A stretch of 64,000 nt of DNA from Micromonospora sediminimaris (GTDB taxonomy: Bacteria; Actinomycetota; Actinomycetes; Mycobacteriales; Micromonosporaceae). The notes below the pieces were generated by a model. That model made no database searches. It had not been told where the DNA came from and worked only from the letters and a program-made list of their open reading frames with translations. Shown piece after piece: positions 44,921-54,418 of this stretch; within the stretch, counting starts at the first letter, position 1, and each line of letters begins with the position of its first letter. The position numbers and the translations under genes were made by a program. The stretch lies in NCBI GenBank assembly GCA_900112325.1, contig FOLJ01000023.1:1-64000 (forward strand), written 5' to 3'.

Positions 44921-46846
44921 ATGACAGACACCGATCGCCTGCTGCGCGTCAGCCGCACCAACTCGACGGTTCTCATCAGCCCTCAGCGGCTCGGCGCCCT
45001 GCTGTTGGCGCTCGTCCTCGCCACCGTCTCCGCCGTCTGGACCGACCAGCGGCCGGCGCGGGCCGATGCCAACGCTCTCACCGACGACAAGTCGGTGTCC
45101 GTCGCCACCGGATGGTGGTCCTACACCAACGTCACCGAGCAGTACGTGACGGACCGGCTCGACGAGCACGACGCCCGGTTGACCGATATCGAGGTGTACG
45201 ACGCCGCCGCCGGCACCTACACCGTCGTCATGGTCCGTGACTCGGGCGCGTACGCGGTGCCCGGCTGGTGGTGGTACCCCAGCCTCACCTTCGCCGAGGT
45301 GGGCCAGAAGATCAACCAGCACACCGCTCGGCTGATCGACATCGATCCGTACGTGATCAACGGCCAGGTCCGGTACGCCGTGGTGATGGTCTCCAACACC
45401 GGCTCCGCCGCGCGCGCCTGGTGGTGGTCGAGTGGCGTCACCTCCGCGGCGGTCGGTGACTTCCTGGCGGCGAACAAGCCCAACGTCGGTGACCCGGTCA
45501 AGCGTCTGATCGATCTGGAGACACACACCGTCGGGGGCAACAAGGTGTACTCCGCCATCTACGTCGCCAACACCGGGACCGACGCCAAGTCCTGGCAGTG
45601 GTGGCTCAACCAGAGCGCTGCCTCGGTGCGGCAGAAGATTGACGATTTCGGCGGACGGATCACCAACCTGGAACGTCAGGCCGACGGAACGTACAACGTC
45701 ATCCAGGTGCACAATTCGGGCAGCGACGCCAAGGCGTCCTGGGTGCATTTCGGCCTCGCCTCGCTGAGCCAGGCGCTCGACGTCGCGGCACAGCACGGGG
45801 CGCGAGTGTTCGACGTGGACACGTACCTGGTCGGCGGCGCACGCCGGTACGACGCTCTCATGATCGACAACGTCAGCGCGGAGACCCGGCGGCTTACCGA
45901 TCTCATCGCGCCCGCGTACACCGACGCCGATGGGCTGCCAACCGCCGACTTCGGCTTCTACCTCAAGCGGGTGGGCGGCAGCCAGAGCACCGGCCTGCGA
46001 ACCACCTTGCAGTACGAGCCGGCCAGCTCCATCAAGGCGGTGCACAACCTGACCGCCATGCGCAGCGTACGCAACGGCGAATCGCTCAACTCGTCGTTCA
46101 CCTACTACAACTACCCGAACAGCCCGTTCAACGCGAACACGAAGGACGCCTGTCCGATCCCGGCGGACGAGGTGCTGGCCAACCGGGTCACCAGCACCCT
46201 GGACTTCGGTAAGGACAACATGATGTCCATCTCCGACAACCGCACGACCAGAGGTATCGTCCTGAGGTACGGGTTGGGAGCGGTCCAGGGCGCGGCGAAC
46301 GCGGCCGGGATGACCTCGACCACCATCAATCAGGACCAGGCTGGCTGCGCGTACCTCGGCGGGAAGCGCAACTTCACCACGCTCGTCGACATGGGCCGGC
46401 TCTACGAGGGGGTGGAGGACGGCACCCTGCTCGGCGCAGGGCAGTTCCGCACCGAGTTCTACCAGCCGATGAACACCGGCGTGGGTGGCGGCAGCCCGCT
46501 GGCGGCGATCGTGACGGCCGAGGCCAACGCGCAGGGCAAGGGCGCCGTGGCCGCCCAGTTCATCGCCCTCATGCGCAACCACTTCAAGGGCGGCAGCTAC
46601 AACGTGCCGTGCTCCCAGGTCGGTTGCTCGAACGGCTGGGTCTACGTCCGCACCAACGCGGGCAGGATGGCTCTGCCGGTCAAGTCGGGCGGCGTCGTGG
46701 GCGAGCGGGTCTTCGTGTACGGCACGTTCGTGGACAACCAGTACGTCTGCAACACCTGCTCGACGGTGTCGCTGGACAACGCCGTGGGGACGATCAACGC
46801 CGAACTGTTCCGCGCCGAGATCCGATCCGCCCTGCTCACCTGGTAG
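44921..46846 (+). CDS. Secreted protein: five tandem repeats plus class A beta-lactamase-like serine hydrolase domain
   Basis: 641 residues from ATG 44921 (GGGGAGG 5 bases upstream). Signal peptide about 1-50. Residues about 58-320 hold five repeats of 45-52 residues, each starting with a Trp-rich strand (GWWSYTN, WWWYPS, WWWSSG, WQWWLN, WVHFG) and ending V-x-V/I-x-N-x-G; this matches the bacterial tandem repeat domain pattern. The C-terminal 290 residues carry class A serine hydrolase motifs: S369-S-I-K372, S438-D-N440 and K588-S-G590. No Glu166-type loop is obvious, so penicillin hydrolysis is not implied. The role is probably wall binding plus acyl-enzyme chemistry. Confidence 0.8.
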   Translation: MTDTDRLLRVSRTNSTVLISPQRLGALLLALVLATVSAVWTDQRPARADANALTDDKSVSVATGWWSYTNVTEQYVTDRLDEHDARLTDIEVYDAAAGTYTVVMVRDSGAYAVPGWWWYPSLTFAEVGQKINQHTARLIDIDPYVINGQVRYAVVMVSNTGSAARAWWWSSGVTSAAVGDFLAANKPNVGDPVKRLIDLETHTVGGNKVYSAIYVANTGTDAKSWQWWLNQSAASVRQKIDDFGGRITNLERQADGTYNVIQVHNSGSDAKASWVHFGLASLSQALDVAAQHGARVFDVDTYLVGGARRYDALMIDNVSAETRRLTDLIAPAYTDADGLPTADFGFYLKRVGGSQSTGLRTTLQYEPASSIKAVHNLTAMRSVRNGESLNSSFTYYNYPNSPFNANTKDACPIPADEVLANRVTSTLDFGKDNMMSISDNRTTRGIVLRYGLGAVQGAANAAGMTSTTINQDQAGCAYLGGKRNFTTLVDMGRLYEGVEDGTLLGAGQFRTEFYQPMNTGVGGGSPLAAIVTAEANAQGKGAVAAQFIALMRNHFKGGSYNVPCSQVGCSNGWVYVRTNAGRMALPVKSGGVVGERVFVYGTFVDNQYVCNTCSTVSLDNAVGTINAELFRAEIRSALLTW

Positions 46847-46893
46847 TCGCAGGGCCCGACCCCGACATCAGCAGGACCGCACCGCTGCTGTAG

Positions 46894-46927
46894 CCGGTGG
46901 GGCGCGCCGCGTCGCGCGCCCCACCGG
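46894..46927. terminator. Strong intrinsic terminator hairpin
   Basis: Perfect 14-bp arms CCGGTGGGGCGCGC and GCGCGCCCCACCGG around a 6-base loop, 47 bases after the stop of the secreted repeat protein. No U tract, as usual in actinomycetes. Confidence 0.8.
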
Positions 46928-47043
46928 TCATTGAAGAGACATCTGGTCCGGCGGGTACGGCCGTCCAGCCACGCCGAGAGCGATCGATTCGCTCAGGTAA
47001 CACACCGAGGGTGGCTACAGCAGCCCGAGACGGTGTGCCGTAA

Positions 47044-48099
47044 TCAGGCAAGGGTGTCCGGTAGCCGGAAGTGCGCGAAGTGCGCCGAACCGATGAATGA
47101 GGTAATTGCAGCGATCTTCTCGCCGTCCAGGGTCAGGACGTTGATCGACCAGGCGAGGTACCTGCCGGCGTCGGCGTTCCACAGATAGCACCCGACGGTG
47201 GGCTGGCCGTTGGCGCTGGTCGGCAGGTGCCGCCAGGAGCCGCATCCGGTCAAAGGGACCCGCACCGCGAAGTCCATTACCGCATCGACGCCCTGGTACC
47301 AGTGGGGCAGCGGCGGCATCGACCAGGTCACGTCTCTGGTCAGCAAGGTGACGAGGCCGTCGGCGTCACCGTTTTCGAGCGCGGCGGAGAACGCGACGAC
47401 GATCTCTCGTAGGCGGCCGTCGTCGATCTTGCGCAGTGTCTGCTGTTGCGAGCGGGAGGGAGTCCGTTGCGCGATGACCTTGCGGGCGCGCGCCAGCGCG
47501 GAGTTCACCGATGTCGTTGACGTGTTCATCATGGTGGCGATCTCGGCGGCGGTGAAGCCCAGAACGTCGAAGAGCAGCAGCGCAGCCCGCTGGTTGCCCG
47601 GTAGGTGCTGGAGGGCGGCCACCATCGCGAGTTCGACGGCTTCGCGCTGTTCGTACCGGGCGTGCGGGCTCGCCCGGCCGCCGTCGAGACCCGCGTCCGG
47701 GTATGGCCCGAGCCAGGCGACGTCGGTGCGGGGGGCCGCGTCGAGCACGGCGTGTTGGCTGGACGGGCCAAGATCGACAGGCACGGCTCTCCGCTGCCGG
47801 GTTTCCATGAGATCCAGGCAGGTGCGGGTGGCCACCGTGTAGAGCCACGAACGCAACGAGCTGCGCCCCTCGAACCGGGCAAGTCCTCGCCACGCACGAA
47901 GCAGCGCTTCCTGCAGCGCGTCGTCGGCGTCGTGGGTGGAGCCGAGCATGCGGTAACAGTGGGCGTGCAGTTCCCGACGCAGCGACTCGACCAGGCGCGT
48001 GAACGCGGCGTTGTCGCCGTCGCGTGCACGGGCCAGGTCGGCGTCGGCACCGTCCGCGGTCGTCGCATCCGGCGTACGCCTGAGAAAAAGATCGCTCAC
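47044..48099 (-). CDS. ECF sigma factor with C-terminal SnoaL-like domain
   Basis: 351 residues. Sigma region 2 (about 30-100; YRMLGSTHDADDALQEALLRAW, LYTVATRTCLDLM) and region 4 (about 150-205; AALLLFDVLGFTAAEIATMM, VNSALARARKVI) are followed by a SnoaL/NTF2-like domain (about 225-350; FSAALENGDADGLVTLL, MPPLPHWYQG). In ECF groups with this tail (ECF41, ECF56, SigG/SigJ-like) the extra domain replaces an anti-sigma factor in controlling activity. GTG 48099 is the start. Divergent from an alpha/beta hydrolase gene 78 bases away, the likely target. Confidence 0.9.
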   Translation of the reverse strand: MSDLFLRRTPDATTADGADADLARARDGDNAAFTRLVESLRRELHAHCYRMLGSTHDADDALQEALLRAWRGLARFEGRSSLRSWLYTVATRTCLDLMETRQRRAVPVDLGPSSQHAVLDAAPRTDVAWLGPYPDAGLDGGRASPHARYEQREAVELAMVAALQHLPGNQRAALLLFDVLGFTAAEIATMMNTSTTSVNSALARARKVIAQRTPSRSQQQTLRKIDDGRLREIVVAFSAALENGDADGLVTLLTRDVTWSMPPLPHWYQGVDAVMDFAVRVPLTGCGSWRHLPTSANGQPTVGCYLWNADAGRYLAWSINVLTLDGEKIAAITSFIGSAHFAHFRLPDTLA

Positions 48100-48177
48100 G
48101 AGCGACGATTCTGCCCCACGACGCGAGTCACCTACTTCCGAAGGAAGCAACACAGTCCTGTTCCCAGGAGGATCACG

Positions 48178-49008
48178 ATGAACGCCGCATCGACCGTTCC
48201 CGTCACCGCCGCGACGCTGGAGGTACCCGGCGCGCGGCTGTACCACGAGGTCCGCGGCCAGGGGCCACTCGTGGTGCTCGTCGGCGCCCCGATGGACGCC
48301 AGGTCGTTCGCGCCCCTGGCGGACCTGCTCGCCACCGACCACACCGTGCTCACCACCGACCCCCGCGGCATCAACCGCAGCCCCGTCGACGACCGCGACC
48401 GGGACTCCACCCCCGAGATGCGCGCCGATGACCTTTCCCGGCTCCTGTCCCGTCTCGGCCGCGGCCCGGCCGCCGTGCTCGGGTCCAGCGGCGGCGCGGT
48501 CAGCGCACTCGCCCTCGCCCAGACCCACCCCGAGCAGGCTCATACGGTGATCGCCCACGAGCCGCCGCTGGACGAGTTGCTGGACGACCGCCAGGAACTG
48601 CGCGAGCGGACCGAGGACATGATCGCCGCGTACCTCTCCGGCGATGTGCGGGGTGCCTGGACGAAGTTCCTGGCTACGGCGAACATCCAACTGCCGGACG
48701 AGGTGTTCGAGGCGATGGTCGGCGAGCGGGATGCGCAGACGGCCGCGGACGAACACTTCCAATTCGCCCACATGCTCCGTGCGACCACCCGCTGGCAGCC
48801 GGACGTAGCGGTCCTGCGCTCCGCGCCGCCCCGGATCGTCGTCGGCATCGGCGAGGACTCCAGCGGCCAGCTCTGCGACCGCACCTCAAGGGCCCTCGCC
48901 GCGGCGTTGGGTATCGCCCCGACCATGTTCCCCGGCGGCCACATCGGCTTCGTCGAGGACCCTGAGCGGTTCGCCACCCGGCTACGCGTCGCTCTGCGTG
49001 AGGGCTGA
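48178..49008 (+). CDS. Alpha/beta hydrolase
   Basis: 276 residues. Oxyanion region VLVGAPMDARSF, nucleophile elbow GSSGGA (Ser near 104), late Asp region and catalytic His in GGHIGF near 259. Substrate unknown. AGGAGG 6 bases upstream of ATG 48178. Its promoter shares the short gap with the ECF sigma gene, which contains CTTCC-GAA-GGAAG (48135-48147); regulation by that sigma factor is likely. Confidence 0.85.
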   Translation: MNAASTVPVTAATLEVPGARLYHEVRGQGPLVVLVGAPMDARSFAPLADLLATDHTVLTTDPRGINRSPVDDRDRDSTPEMRADDLSRLLSRLGRGPAAVLGSSGGAVSALALAQTHPEQAHTVIAHEPPLDELLDDRQELRERTEDMIAAYLSGDVRGAWTKFLATANIQLPDEVFEAMVGERDAQTAADEHFQFAHMLRATTRWQPDVAVLRSAPPRIVVGIGEDSSGQLCDRTSRALAAALGIAPTMFPGGHIGFVEDPERFATRLRVALREG

Positions 49009-49095
49009 TGCGACACCGGGCCGCCGCACGGAGAGACAGCGGGGGACAAGGGGATACGGCGGTGGCCCGGCGGTCGGCCGTGTCGTCTGGTGTGG

Positions 49096-50034
49096 TTACC
49101 CGGTGCCGGCGTGTCGGCGGTAACGGCCGGGTGGTTGGCCGTGGGTGCGGGTGAAGGCGCGGTTGAAGGCGAATTCGGAGGTGTAGCCGACCTCATGGGC
49201 GATGGCGGCGACAGGCCGGGTGGTGTCGCGGAGCTTGCGGGCGGCTACGTCGAGGCGCCAACGGGTGAGGTAGGTCAGCGGGGGTTCGCCGACGTGGTGG
49301 GTGAACCGTCGGGCGAGGGTGGCGCGGGAGACGTTGACAATTGTGGCGAGGGTGTCCAGAGTCCAGTCGTGGCCGGGGCGCTCGTGTAGCACGGCGAGGG
49401 CACGTGCGGTGACCGGGTCGCGCAGGCCGCGTAGCCACGAGGGGGCCATGGTGTCACCTTCGGTATCGAGCCAGGCTCGGACGACGTGGATCAGCAGCAG
49501 GTCGAGTAGGCGTAGTGCGGCGGTGCCGGAGCCGGTGGCGGTGTGGCTGCGGGTCTCGTGGGCCAGCAGGTCCAGCACCGAGCGCAGCCAGGGTCCGCTG
49601 TCCGGCTGGGCGGTGGCCACGTGCAGCACCGGCGGCAGCAGCCCCAGCACGGGATGGGCGATGTCGGTCGCGTACTGGTAGCCGGCGCACAGGATCCGGG
49701 TCCGCGCCCCCGGCCCGTCGAGGACCAGTTCCCCGTCGGGACGGATGAGGCTGCGCTTGAGGTCCTCGTCGAAGCGGCGGGTCGGCAGGCCCGGATCGGT
49801 GGCCAGTTGGTGGCGGGTCCCGGCGGGCAGCAGCACGAGGTCGCCCGGGGAAAGCAGGCGAGGCGGCGCGGCGTCGGTGGTGAACCAGCAGGTGCCGGCG
49901 ACTACGGCGTGGAATGCGGCTCCGTGGCGGGCCGGCAGCTCGATGGCCCAGGGTGCTCGTGCGTCGAAGGTTGCCATGAGGCTCGCGTCGACCCGGGCCA
50001 GCGCCAGTACGTCCCCCAGAACATCCACCTGCAC
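49096..50034 (-). CDS. AraC-family regulator with cupin domain
   Basis: 312 residues. N-terminal cupin_6-type sensor (about 5-180; LSPGDLVLLPAGTRHQLA) and C-terminal double helix-turn-helix (about 210-305; LDTLATIVNVSRATLARRF, IAHEVGYTSEFAFNRAF). The type controls neighbouring oxidoreductases; here a divergent SDR gene and a dehydrogenase gene follow on the other strand. Confidence 0.9.
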   Translation of the reverse strand: MQVDVLGDVLALARVDASLMATFDARAPWAIELPARHGAAFHAVVAGTCWFTTDAAPPRLLSPGDLVLLPAGTRHQLATDPGLPTRRFDEDLKRSLIRPDGELVLDGPGARTRILCAGYQYATDIAHPVLGLLPPVLHVATAQPDSGPWLRSVLDLLAHETRSHTATGSGTAALRLLDLLLIHVVRAWLDTEGDTMAPSWLRGLRDPVTARALAVLHERPGHDWTLDTLATIVNVSRATLARRFTHHVGEPPLTYLTRWRLDVAARKLRDTTRPVAAIAHEVGYTSEFAFNRAFTRTHGQPPGRYRRHAGTG

Positions 50035-50142
50035 AGCGTAGGGCCGTAGCAGGGACAGCAGCGGACCGGATGAGACGGACGGGCAAACAAATGAGTAGCG
50101 CAGGCATTCATGTCCTCATCGGCGAGCGGCAGGGTGGTCGGC

Positions 50143-50856
50143 ATGGAGATCACCGGAAGCACCGCCCTCGTCACCGGAGCCAACCGGGGCCTGGGCCGCG
50201 CCCTCATCGATGCCCTGCTGGAGCGCGGCGCCGAGCGTGTCTACGCCGGTGCCCGCGACCCGGGCATGGTCCGCCCCGATGAGCGGATCACGCCCGTCGC
50301 TCTCGACGTCACCGACCGGGCCGCCATCGCGCAGCTCGCCACCGTCGCCACCGACATCGACCTGCTGATCAACAACGCTGGCGCAGCCGCGTTCGCCCCC
50401 GCCCCGGACGCTGACCCGGACGGGCTGGCCCGGGAGTTCGCCGTCAACTTCACCGGCCTCTATGACATGATCCGGGCGTTCACCCCGATCCTCATACAGA
50501 ACAAGGGCACGCTGGTCAACGTGCTCAGCCTGCTCGCCTACGCGCCGGCACCCCCGATGGCGGGCTACTCGGCATCCAAGGCCGCGGCACACTCCCTGAC
50601 CCTCGCCCTGCGGCCGGCGCTGACCCGAGCCGGGATCGGTGTGCACGGCGTCTACCCCGGCGGCATCGACACCGACATGCTCGCCGGTGTGGACGCGCCC
50701 AAAGCAGCGCCGCGCTCCGTGGCCGCCGCGATCTGCGACGGCATTGCGGCCGGAGACGAGGACATCTACCCCGACCCGAGTTCCGCGCACATGGGCGAAC
50801 TGTGGAATCGCGACCCGCGGGCCTTCACCGCCGTGTTCGCCGCGATGGGCTCCTGA
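50143..50856 (+). CDS. Short-chain dehydrogenase/reductase
   Basis: 237 residues. TGANRGLG near residue 11, NNAG near 81, and Y-x-x-x-K in YSASK; NAD(P)-dependent oxidoreductase of unknown substrate. ATG 50143 preferred over upstream in-frame starts because the Rossmann strand begins right after it. Divergent from the AraC-type gene (108 bp) and 34 bases upstream of the next dehydrogenase gene, with which it probably forms an operon. Confidence 0.88.
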   Translation: MEITGSTALVTGANRGLGRALIDALLERGAERVYAGARDPGMVRPDERITPVALDVTDRAAIAQLATVATDIDLLINNAGAAAFAPAPDADPDGLAREFAVNFTGLYDMIRAFTPILIQNKGTLVNVLSLLAYAPAPPMAGYSASKAAAHSLTLALRPALTRAGIGVHGVYPGGIDTDMLAGVDAPKAAPRSVAAAICDGIAAGDEDIYPDPSSAHMGELWNRDPRAFTAVFAAMGS

Positions 50857-50890
50857 CCGTCGCACCGCCACCCACCGACAGAGGAAAATT

Positions 50891-51769
50891 ATGAAGATCA
50901 CTGTGTTGGGACTCGGCGCGATGGGCTCGCGGATGGCCCGCCGACTGCTCGCCACGGGCGAGCACGACATCACCGTATGGAACCGCACGGCCGAGGCGAT
51001 GCGGCCCCTGATCGAGGTGGGTGCCGCTGCGGCGACGACGCCGGCGGCCGCCGCCGAGCAGTGTGACCTCGTGCTCAGCATGCTGCGCGACGACGACGCC
51101 GGCCGCGAGGTGTGGCTGGCGCCGGAGAGCGGCGCGCTGACCACGATGGCACCTGGGACGGTCGCCGTCGATTGTTCCACTGTGACCCCGGCGTTCTCCG
51201 CCGAACTCGCTGCCCGGTGCAGCCGGCGCGGGGTGGATTTTCTCGACGCCCCGGTGCTTGGCTCGCGCCCCCAAGCGGACGCCGGCACACTCATCTTCCT
51301 CGTCGGCGGCCGACCGGCGGTGGCGCACCGGGTGGAGCCGGTGCTGCGGCAGATCGGCGGCGCCGTGCACCAGATGGGACCGACCGGGACCGGCGTACGG
51401 ATGAAGCTGCTCCTCAATTCTCTGTTTGCCGTCCAGGTCGCCGCCGTCGCCGAGCAGCTCGGCGCCCTGCACGGCACCGACCTGGACACCGCCCGTGCCG
51501 TCGAAGTCCTCGCCGCCACTCCGGTGGCAAGCCCGGCCGCCGCCACCGCCGCCACCGCCATGCTCGGCCACACGTTCCCGGCGTCCTTCCCCATCGATCT
51601 GGTCGCCAAGGATCTGCGATACGCCGCCGCAGACGCTGCCTCCCGTCACGTCACCGTCGCCCTGACCCACACGGCCGCCGACACCTACCAGCAGGCGATC
51701 GACCGAGGACATGGCCAGGACAACATCACCGGAGTCGTTCAACTCTTCCGAGCGTTGCGGCCCGCCTGA
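50891..51769 (+). CDS. 3-hydroxyisobutyrate dehydrogenase-like NAD(P) oxidoreductase
   Basis: 292 residues. N-terminal Rossmann motif VLGLGAMGSRMARRL (GxGxxG near 7-12), substrate motif DAPVLGSRPQADAGTL near 118, and catalytic Lys in MKLLLNSLF near 175. These are the three marks of the beta-hydroxyacid dehydrogenase family. GAGGAAAA lies before ATG 50891. Likely co-transcribed with the SDR gene and under AraC-type control. Confidence 0.9.
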   Translation: MKITVLGLGAMGSRMARRLLATGEHDITVWNRTAEAMRPLIEVGAAAATTPAAAAEQCDLVLSMLRDDDAGREVWLAPESGALTTMAPGTVAVDCSTVTPAFSAELAARCSRRGVDFLDAPVLGSRPQADAGTLIFLVGGRPAVAHRVEPVLRQIGGAVHQMGPTGTGVRMKLLLNSLFAVQVAAVAEQLGALHGTDLDTARAVEVLAATPVASPAAATAATAMLGHTFPASFPIDLVAKDLRYAAADAASRHVTVALTHTAADTYQQAIDRGHGQDNITGVVQLFRALRPA

Positions 51770-52306
51770 CAGGCGGCGCCCGTCGGCGATGCTGCCAGCA
51801 GCAGCGCCAGCACATATCGGCTTCGTCGCACCACCTAGACGTGGATAGAGCGGAACGTCGGATGCTCCGTCATCCGGGTGTTCGCCGGACACCAGGGACG
51901 GTCTGAGGCGGGCACGGCCATTGCGCGCGTACGGGCCGACATCTACGACATCGCACAAGGCCAGGCGCTCGCGGCGAGAAATGACCCCAAGCCCACCGGC
52001 AGGCCCCAAAGGGCTATGACCACCGGAGATGGGCACGGGCCGTTTCGGCTGCCTTTCCCGGCTACCGCGGTAGTGCCGCCGCCGTTGGCCGTTACGCCCT
52101 TTCAGGGCTCACTGTTCCCGGTTCCCCGGTGTCCGGCCGCCGCAGACGGGTAGACGTCGGCGAGGGCTGGTCGATCGGTTGGGCCAGACGATGGCCCGGC
52201 GGACCCGGCCACGCGCCGAGAAACGCGACGCCCTCGGGCCGCTCGTGAGCAGCAAGGTCAGGCGCTCGGGCAGAGCCGCCTGGCCCTGACCAAGGGAGTC
52301 GATGTC
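51770..52306. other. 537-bp gap, no supported gene
   Basis: A perfect 12-bp palindrome CTACCGCGGTAG lies at 52072-52083. A forward frame around 51880-52150 and a 33-codon frame starting ATG near 52189 are open but show no family and no good ribosome site. The right end is presumably the promoter of the acetyltransferase gene. Confidence 0.4.
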
Positions 52307-53068
52307 ATGCGCATTCCTTACGGCATGATCGACGAACTCCGCAGGAGCGTCGTCGCGCCGCAGGCCCCCGATCTGGTCCCTGCCGTCGAAGGTCGGCTTG
52401 CGCTCCGCCAGGCGGGGTCTCGGGATCTGCCGGCGATGTCCCGGGCTCACGTCCAGTTGCTTCCGATCGGGCTGTTCCCGTCGCTTGGAGCCCGCTTCAT
52501 CCGCCGATGGCAGCGCACTTATCTGAACTCACCACACGGCGTGGGTGTCGTCGCCGTCGACACCGCTGCCCCCCAGGATGAGGTCGTCGGGTTTGTGCTC
52601 GGTGCCAGAGACCACGCCGCCTACACGACCGAGTTGACGAAGGACAGGCGCGTACTGGTGCCCCTGGCCCTCGCCGGGTTGGCCGCGCTTGCGGTCCGGC
52701 CCCATGTTGCCCTCCGCGTCCTGCGAACGCGGGCCCGGCCGTGGATCCGCCGGGTGCTGGGACACCGGGCGACTGTGGTGAGACCGGCGCGCGCTGGGTC
52801 GGTTGCGGCTCCACAGGTGGCGGTCATGACTGCGCTGGCGGTGCAGCCGGAATGGCGCAAAAGCGGCATCGGGATGATGCTGGTTGATCGTTTCGTCGAG
52901 CTTGTGCAGGAAACGGGCGCGAGGTGGGTCGAAGCGCAAACGTCGACCGGGCCCCTGGGGGCTACCGGATTCTACGAACGGTTGGGTTGGGAGGCTCGGA
53001 CCCACTGGTCCACACCCGACGGTGACCGGGTACGGACCTACCGCTGCCGGGTCGGCCGCGCGGATTGA
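52307..53068 (+). CDS. GNAT-family N-acetyltransferase
   Basis: 253 residues, longer than a minimal GNAT domain. The fold begins near residue 30 (LALRQAGSRDLPAM); acetyl-CoA motif MTALAVQPEWRKSGIGMMLV lies near 174-193 and GFYERLGWE near 222. An insertion of about 60 residues (Arg/Ala/Leu-rich, near 105-160) separates strands 3 and 4. Substrate unknown. Confidence 0.85.
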   Translation: MRIPYGMIDELRRSVVAPQAPDLVPAVEGRLALRQAGSRDLPAMSRAHVQLLPIGLFPSLGARFIRRWQRTYLNSPHGVGVVAVDTAAPQDEVVGFVLGARDHAAYTTELTKDRRVLVPLALAGLAALAVRPHVALRVLRTRARPWIRRVLGHRATVVRPARAGSVAAPQVAVMTALAVQPEWRKSGIGMMLVDRFVELVQETGARWVEAQTSTGPLGATGFYERLGWEARTHWSTPDGDRVRTYRCRVGRAD

Positions 53069-53240
53069 AGCCCTGGGCTCCTTCGGTGGCTGCCGACTGG
53101 GGTGCGGTATCGACAACCCGCCGATGACACTCTCGGTGCCGAGCGCTTGCCGGCAATCAGGACGCCCCGCGGGTTGCAGGTACGACAGTCAGCAGGTGCC
53201 GGCGAGCAGTGCGGTGATCAGTGTGCTGGATTGGGCGGTC

Positions 53241-53267
53241 GCTGACCTGGGTCGGGCCTGGGTCAGC
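53241..53267. terminator. Possible hairpin between convergent genes
   Basis: GCTGACC and GGTCAGC, 13 bases apart, overlap the end of the SnoaL-like gene. Weak candidate. Confidence 0.3.
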
Positions 53268-53634
53268 GTCCGGGTGACACGTCGCGGGTGACCTGGTCGA
53301 TCCGCCGAAGCCGCCCGTCCGCCGAGAGTTGCCCGAACATGTAGATCTCCGTCGCGATTGTCTTCCCGGTGGCCATGTCTGCGGTCAGGGTGTATCGCGC
53401 GGCCACCCGTTCAGCCGAGCTCACCGTCTCATGGACGTCGACGCGGACGCTTGTGGCGCGCTTTCGGGCCGGTCGGACGTGCGCCAGGAGCCTTTCCCGA
53501 TCGAGATGGACGCCGTCGTTGCACATGACGAAGTCGGGCGTGTGGTATCGGTCGAACACCGTTGCCGCGTCCTCCTCCCCGCAGGTGACCTCCTGCGGGT
53601 AGTGCATGAGATAGGCGGTGACATTGGCATCCAT
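53263..53634 (-). CDS. SnoaL/NTF2-like small protein
   Basis: 123 residues. Cone-shaped NTF2-like pattern: FDRYHTPDFVMCNDGVHLDRERLLAHVRPAR, then RVDVHETVSSAERVAARYTL and a final beta strand pair. These proteins are small enzymes (isomerases, cyclases) or ligand binders; the substrate is unknown. Divergent from a TetR-type gene, 76 bases apart, with an operator-like TGAC-N6-GTCA between. Confidence 0.8.
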   Translation of the reverse strand: MDANVTAYLMHYPQEVTCGEEDAATVFDRYHTPDFVMCNDGVHLDRERLLAHVRPARKRATSVRVDVHETVSSAERVAARYTLTADMATGKTIATEIYMFGQLSADGRLRRIDQVTRDVSPGR

Positions 53635-53665
53635 GTGTTCGCCTCCAGGTGCATCAACGTAGCTC

Positions 53666-53679
53666 TGACAGCACCGTCA
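53666..53679. promoter_or_regulatory. Operator-like inverted repeat in SnoaL/TetR gap
   Basis: TGAC-N6-GTCA in the 76-bp divergent gap. On the minus strand it overlaps a TTTGAC -35-like hexamer of the SnoaL-like gene, a usual position for a TetR-type repressor. Confidence 0.45.
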
Positions 53680-53710
53680 AATTTAGCGCCACCCGGTAGG
53701 CTTGACAAAC

Positions 53711-54304
53711 GTGTCTGAGCTAGGGGAGTCGCGGCAACGACGGCAGCGTGCCGACGCGAGGCGCAGCATCGCCGCAGTCTTGGACGCCTCGGTCGCGTTG
53801 CTGGGGCGGCGACCAGACGCGTCGATGGAGGAGATCGCAAGGGCGGCCGGGGTCTCCCGCCAGACGATCTACGCGCACTACCCATCGCGCAGCGCGCTGC
53901 TGGAGGCTGTGACGCAGCACGTCACAGCAGAGGTCGCGCGGGAACTCGGCGGCGTCGACCTCGACCGGAGCAGCGCCCTTGACTCCCTGGGACGTTGGGT
54001 CGACGCCAGTTGGGCACTGTTGGAGCGTTACCCGGTGCTGCTCACTCCGGCGATTGCCGCATCGGGGGACGGCGACGAACGGGAGCGCCACGAGCCGGTC
54101 GTCGGCGGACTGCTGCGGCTTTTCGAACGGGGGCGCCGCTGCCGCGAGTTCGACCGGGCGATGCCGACGACCTGGTACGTCGCCGCGATCATCGGCCTCG
54201 GCCACGCCGCAGGTCGGGAGGTCACCGCTGGCCGGATGACACAGGCCGAAGCCGGTGCGGCATACCGGGAGAGCGTGCTCAGGGTGTGCCGCGCCCCGCT
54301 GTGA
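53711..54304 (+). CDS. TetR-family regulator
   Basis: 197 residues. Helix-turn-helix near 20-60 (SMEEIARAAGVSRQTIYAHYPSR) followed by an all-helical ligand domain. Start GTG 53711; no clear Shine-Dalgarno, and TTG at 53702 is in frame. Divergent from the SnoaL-like gene, which it probably represses. Confidence 0.9.
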   Translation: MSELGESRQRRQRADARRSIAAVLDASVALLGRRPDASMEEIARAAGVSRQTIYAHYPSRSALLEAVTQHVTAEVARELGGVDLDRSSALDSLGRWVDASWALLERYPVLLTPAIAASGDGDERERHEPVVGGLLRLFERGRRCREFDRAMPTTWYVAAIIGLGHAAGREVTAGRMTQAEAGAAYRESVLRVCRAPL

Positions 54305-54418
54305 CAAGGCTTGCAACACCCCGCCGATCTGGCGGACGAAGGAGGGCGGCAGAGGTGTGCAGTCGGGGTTGGCTGATCGAGGCAACCGGCATGGATCGTC
54401 AGGATGGATGCCGCCGTC

